64,000 nucleotides of DNA from Mauremys mutica. Lineage: Eukaryota > Chordata > Testudines > Geoemydidae. Below, piece by piece: positions 59,151-64,000 of the stretch. The first letter of the stretch is position 1. The number at the start of each line of letters is the position of its first letter. The stretch lies in assembly GCF_020497125.1 (NCBI RefSeq), contig NC_059079.1, forward strand, positions 50,355,114 through 50,419,113. The letters run 5' to 3'. The translations under genes and the position numbers were made by a program. The notes beneath the pieces were generated by a model that searched no databases, had not been told where the DNA came from, and saw only the letters and a program-made list of their open reading frames with translations.

Positions 59151-61827
59151 GTGGAAATTTCCAGGGCGTTGCTGCTAGAAAAGACACAGAAGATGTTATA
59201 TTCTTACAAGCTATATAACAGATACATTACTATAATGTTTTAAAATATTGCATAAAAGACCTCTAACTCTCTGGGTAATGTGGGTTGATATATGCATCCT
59301 CCTGATACATCCACATGGCTGGTTGTGTGGCAAATGTCAGTGTTTGACAGGTTAGTGAGGTTTGCTTTCTTTTGAGTTATGCAGCCATTAGTGTGATTCA
59401 GGTTTCTTTTAATATACATTGTGACATCAAAAAAAGGGCAGCAGAGGAGTACCTTTCACATTGTGAAGAGTGTGAAGAAGCAGCTCCTGAAGGCAAGGCT
59501 GTCTTGTTAAAATATTGTAGAGCATGGAAGATGAGTTCCCTAGTCTTTTATATACATATGGTTCCTATTCATTTGATTCTCCTTTTTTAGGGTGTAATAG
59601 ACTTTGCCAGGAGTTGCATCTGCACTTTCTGCAATGTGGCTGGAGTGTGGAGTTGTTGGAAGGCGAGGTCCACCCTCTCAAACCATGGCTAGGGAGTGGA
59701 GCTGGTGTGAAGACCTCCCTTCCCTCTCATCAGCTGATATTGGCTGAAGTAGCCACTGCAGCCCCTTTCCAATGGTTGTACGGGTTACTGAGGCCCTCAC
59801 GCAAACATGAATTTGCAGCACCTCTATGAAGCTGCACCAAACCTTTCCCACCCAGCTATAACCCTTTCTGTGACATACTGGATGTGCACAGCACCCACGT
59901 ATGGTCACTCCGTCAGCAGACCCCAGTGCAGCCCCTATGCAGAGCTTAAGGGGTGGGGAGGCATTTTGCACCCTGGCTGAATTTTGCCCTTTAGTAAACA
60001 ATGCTTTGTACATATATCAGAGGAACTCAAATCACTATGGGCCACACACTTCCACTCTCACTCACATAGAGTAGCACTTTACTATGTTATTAGTCCCATC
60101 GAATGACGTATGGAGTAAAGTACTACTAAGTATGAGGGGCAGTGGCAGAATCTGGCCCTGTCTAAACATTAATTAAGCATCACACCACCATAAAAAAGAA
60201 GTATTTTAAACAAGTAAACTGAGGCACCAAATGACTAAGTGTTATAAAATCTTGGAGCACTGACTCCCAGTTTTATTCTCTAATCAAAGCATAACTCTCC
60301 TTTGCCGCAACTAGTGCTGAGTTTGTTACCAGGACCACTCCTTTAAAATTTAACATGTTAAACAGTATTGGTGAACACCAAGTTGGATGTGCACTTAGCT
60401 GCTTGTTCATAGATAAATGGTACTGTCTCATTCTCCTAAGGGCTGGCTTAGTTACCTTCTTGGAAGCCATATACCTTTTTAAAGACTCTTCACACAAGAT
60501 GAGATAGGGACTTGCCATGGGCAAGTAGTTAGGAATATTAGCAGCATGAATTTTAAAAAGAATCAGTAATCTCTGCATACTTTTTTTCCCTTTTGGTAGG
60601 AAAGCCTTGTTATAGGCTTAATTATCACTGACAAAAAATACACAGTTTCCTAGGGAAATACTACCTACTGATATCACAGAATTCAGTCCTGCTGCAGAGC
60701 TAGGAGGTATGTTCTCAGTGCACTTACAATTGGGTCATTATCACCATGGTTCTGAGTCTTAACTGACTGAAAACGGTAGGCAGTTGTCTCATTAATACCA
60801 AATGTTATAGTTTATTTCTGGGAATTGAAAACCCTGCTGCCCAGGGAAACCTGTGCCGTGATAATCCTTGGAAACAAGGCACTTGAGAATAACCTGCCTG
60901 CCTCACATCAGACTGGTTTATGCAACTTTAGTTCTTGTTTCTTGGGGTTTTGGGTTAATAACCAGCTTTGTTCTGTAATATTTTTATTATGTGAGCTCGT
61001 GTTCTTTGTGGACAATAGATATGGTGTTTATAGAACAGGAGTGAAACCAAGATGCTTTTCTTTCATCTTCCACCACTTATAAATTAGTCTTGCCACTGTA
61101 GTGTGTGCTGTGCATTACACTGTATGTATTATCCTCTACTGTTTATAGCTACCTTATACTGTTTACCTTCAGACTTAACAGTTCCTATGCAGTGTGTACA
61201 ATTACAATTCTACATCTGAAAGACAATTACATACATTAATTTTCCCCTCCTCCGCCAGCCTTGATGCAATCACTGGAATCATGCTGGCGTCATAGAAGTA
61301 AATGGCAACACTCATGCCAGTTTAGGTGGCAGTGGGAGACTCCAATGGATTCAGTTTGGACCATTTGCTATGCTTGTAGTCATCTTTGTCATTAAAATAA
61401 CATAAAAAAAAATGAACCGCTTGCACTTGGAGAAATACAGCAGTAAACAGTGGAAGTGGCTTTTGTAAATTATTATAATTTCATTTCCCTACTATTCCAA
61501 TTCTTTCTCAGGATACACCCTCTGTTCAGTAGGATATGTATGTTTGTAGCAGGAATTTATATAACTACATCAATTTGATCACTGTTAACAAGCACCTCTA
61601 GAGAGGTAGAATTTCAGGCAGCTTCATTATTGGTCTTTTTTCCTTATGCACAACAATGCCTGACTTACATTTTTGTTTCACAATAGAAATTATTCTATGC
61701 CATGTGTAGCATGTGGTACCTAAGAATTGCAGGGTGAAGGGGTTTCATCAGAGGAAAGCTCTACTTTTTCAAAAGTCAAAATGACATATATATAATCAAT
61801 ATAATTTTGAGTGAAAGAGTAGATTGT

Positions 61828-61910
61828 GGGCCAGATCCTCAGCTAGGGTAAAGTGGTATAACTCCACAGGCATCAATGAAGCTACAGCAACTGAAGGTCT
61901 GGTTCTGTGA
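61828..61910. repeat. Degenerate palindromic dispersed repeat
   Basis: GGGCCAGATCCTCAGCTAGG on the left faces CTGAAGGTCTGGTTCTG on the right. It is a weak relative of the unit at 1067. Confidence 0.5.
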
Positions 61911-62659
61911 CTTTAGGCACATCCCATAGCAAGGGGTAGGGCATACACTGCACCAACTCAGGCAGCCTGGGAAGTACTGTGACATGGAGACACATGTCCA
62001 AGTCACTTCCCTGTTTCATCCTTGTTCCAGAGAGGAAAGAGAGTGCTACTAATTGCTGCTGGCCTATACTTGCAGCACATTAAAACACTCCTGGTGGGCC
62101 AGCTCACCGGTACTCCCCTTGCACCTATTTGCAGGTACGTAACCCAAATCACAATCTAGCCCTAATTATTTGGACACACACACCGGGTTTGTTTTTGTTT
62201 TTTAAGTTTCATGATTGGTTATAAGCACTGAAGTTGAAGGTAATTTATGGATAACTATTTTGCCCTTCCCACCCAGACCTCAGCAAAGCAACTTCTGATG
62301 CTCCCATAATCAAGTCAGTGGTAATGCCCACCTATATTGAATTGCCTTGAATATCCATCTGAATGACAAATGAATCTGCAAGCACAAAATGAGAGTCTGT
62401 AATGATGCTAATTACTAACCTTCCTTAGTCTGATACCTCAAGAGAGCCAAGCAGTAAATGAGAATGAATAAGCATTATACATTTGGTCACATAAATCCTA
62501 CTTTTAAAGTTATATTGTAGGGTCACCTTGCCTTAAAGACAAATGGGTTCAAAACCAACAGTCTAAGAATAACACAATGTGGAAAAGGGTCTTTAAAATT
62601 ATTAACCATGATATTTAAAAAAATAGAATAAATAATACAATAATCACTGTCTCCACTCT

Positions 62660-62840
62660 TCTAACAGACACACGCTAGCTCTACTTGAGCTAGCATAACC
62701 AGGAGTTAGGTGGGCTTGTACGCTGGTGGCTAGCCTAAAACACCCATGCTATTTTTAGCATGCTAACTTGAGCAGGGTAGCATGTGTCTCTGTACCCATG
62801 CAGGGAGGCACCCTGCCAGCTGCAGTGCAGACATAACTGC
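62660..62840. mobile_element. MITE-like element, relative of 37264-37424
   Basis: GCTATTTTTAGCATGCTAAC is shared in opposite orientation with the element at 37264, and the right end reads GCAGTGCAGACATAAC, the eroded equivalent of GTGTAGACATA. The left terminus is degraded. An internal palindrome surrounds GCTAGCTCTACTTGAGCTAGC. Confidence 0.6.
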
Positions 62841-64000
62841 AGAAGGTCAATGCTGCATACGTTCCCGGAGTGCTTCTAAAGACATTGAACCTGCCTCCAG
62901 ACCCAATGGGCCTGAGTCTCCATTGCTCTGAGTATAAAATGGGCATAAGCAGCTAACAAATCAGAATAGCAGTGTTTTTTTTATATTCACTTTGCACAGG
63001 TTCAGGGCAAAGGATAATCAAGTGCAATGCCTTTCAGAGCTGAGGGGTATGACCCACAGCCATATCTACTTTGCAGGTGGTGGTGGTGGTTCACAGGCTA
63101 CTACAGAACAATGTGTGTGTGAAGCAGCTTTTAAATGTAGGGGACTACATGGTGTTTTTAAGGTTAGCAATAGGAAGATAAAGAGAATCTCCTAATTTTT
63201 TTACAAGAGCTTTTTAAAGTACAATATTTCTCCTGCTTAAAAGACTTCACCTGAACTGACAATATGTAACTGATTTATCTAATGCATTTGCTTATTTTAA
63301 GTGTGGATCTTGAAATCAAGTTCCCCAACCTCATAACTTAGGCTCCTTCTCCAAGAGATCCTAAAGTAACATAGCTGGGGGAGATTGCAAGAACAGTGCT
63401 TTGTATTACTTTTGTTCTAGCTTCTCCTTTCTCTTTCTGCCTGCTCTCAGATGGAAAGCCAATCAAACTCCAGAGCCTAATTCAGTACTGCACCTGATAT
63501 GAGATTGGAGCAGGACTTTGGTAGGGAGAGAAGGTAGCTTTGCACAACCTTTTCACCTTCTCTGTCTCAAAGGTGTTGGTTGCTTCTTTGGCCTCCCTGT
63601 GCAGACTAGAGAAGTTTGAGATGCTGCCCAAATTGCCAGTAGCCCCTCTGGCCTAGTTCAGCATCATAGAATAACTGTAGTACAGCAGCATGATAGCCAT
63701 GGCCATAACACCAGCACACCTGCTTGCCAGGGAGCTCTTGCAGTGGGGTGGCATAGCGACAACTACACCTACTGAACCTCTAACAGCAATGGAATCCCCA
63801 GAAGCTGGGACTGACAGGTTTACACTGGCAGAATTGGTGTAAAGGGGCCTCAGTAATGAATTAGGCTCCATAAGAATCAGTTTATTTTTTGTTGTGTGTT
63901 GACTTTCTATTCATAGGTTAGGGATCCAACTTAAATAAAACAATCACCATTGTAAACAAACAAACAAACCTGAATTATACTGTTTTATTTTTGTCTTTCC

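Larger units (their letters stand above)
30322..64000 (+). other. BRINP3: BRINP3 downstream intron, 5' part
   Basis: The donor GTATGA opens at 30322 and no acceptor-exon follows before the window ends. The stretches 30322-31459, 32160-34269, 35011-37263, 37425-39125, 39960-41596, 41760-43308, 48890-50445, 52557-53099, 53206-54379, 54481-56361, 56536-58312, 58378-59059, 59151-62659 and 62845-64000 are mostly AT-rich and hold no gene I can support. The region could also contain distal regulatory sequence, which cannot be judged without alignments. Confidence 0.75.

Overview
This window is vertebrate nuclear DNA, most likely from a turtle and certainly from a sauropsid. It lies inside one large gene, BRINP3 (FAM5C), read on the + strand. 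Only two coding exons are visible, at 8236-8426 and 30131-30321. Both are 191 bp. The first ends in phase 1 with G and the second opens with GA, so the reading frame joins exactly across a 21.7-kb intron. Together they encode about 127 residues of the N-terminal MACPF region. The rest is intron: an upstream part (1-8235), the complete central intron (8427-30130) and a downstream part running past the window end. I found no other host gene, tRNA, rRNA or CRISPR array.

The organism call rests on the repeats. There are many CR1 LINE copies of several subfamilies, some ending in ATTCTATA-type 8-mers and others in TTCTTATG-type 8-mers. There are LTRs, short palindromic elements and a repeat carrying a hammerhead-ribozyme-like hairpin, all of kinds I associate with turtle genomes. 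A few eroded MIR SINEs are also present. A crocodilian or other sauropsid cannot be excluded without a database search.

Layout. 1-8235: intron with a CR1 (2945-4645) split by a 698-bp hAT-like element that has an exact 8-bp target duplication, and a second, older CR1 (5735-6303). 8427-30130: CR1 (9595-10930); a 3.9-kb hAT element with both ends and both target copies (11121-15024) holding a dead transposase; a hairpin-rich TIR element (15128-15423); further GC-rich repeats to 18.2 kb; about 7 kb of plain AT-rich intron; then a 2.8-kb antisense CR1 (27176-29995) that contains a 116-bp repeat. 30322-64000: a CpG-rich antisense solo LTR (31460-32154) with exact 5-bp target duplications and a 40-bp minisatellite; a CR1 hit by a 301-bp hAT-like element (34270-35010); a MIR split by another insertion (39130-39955); a near-complete antisense CR1 (43309-48190) interrupted by an LTR-like element (44355-45290) and a TA-flanked TIR element (45859-46364); an antisense ERV-type LTR (about 51499-52556); and two more hammerhead-like repeats (53100-53205, 59060-59150).

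I see no undescribed multi-gene system. The most interesting material is structural: hammerhead-like hairpins in three related repeats, two LTRs of similar plan that each carry a tandem array, the duplicated transposase end inside the large hAT, and several long near-perfect hairpins. All boundaries were read by eye. Family names come from recognition, not a search.
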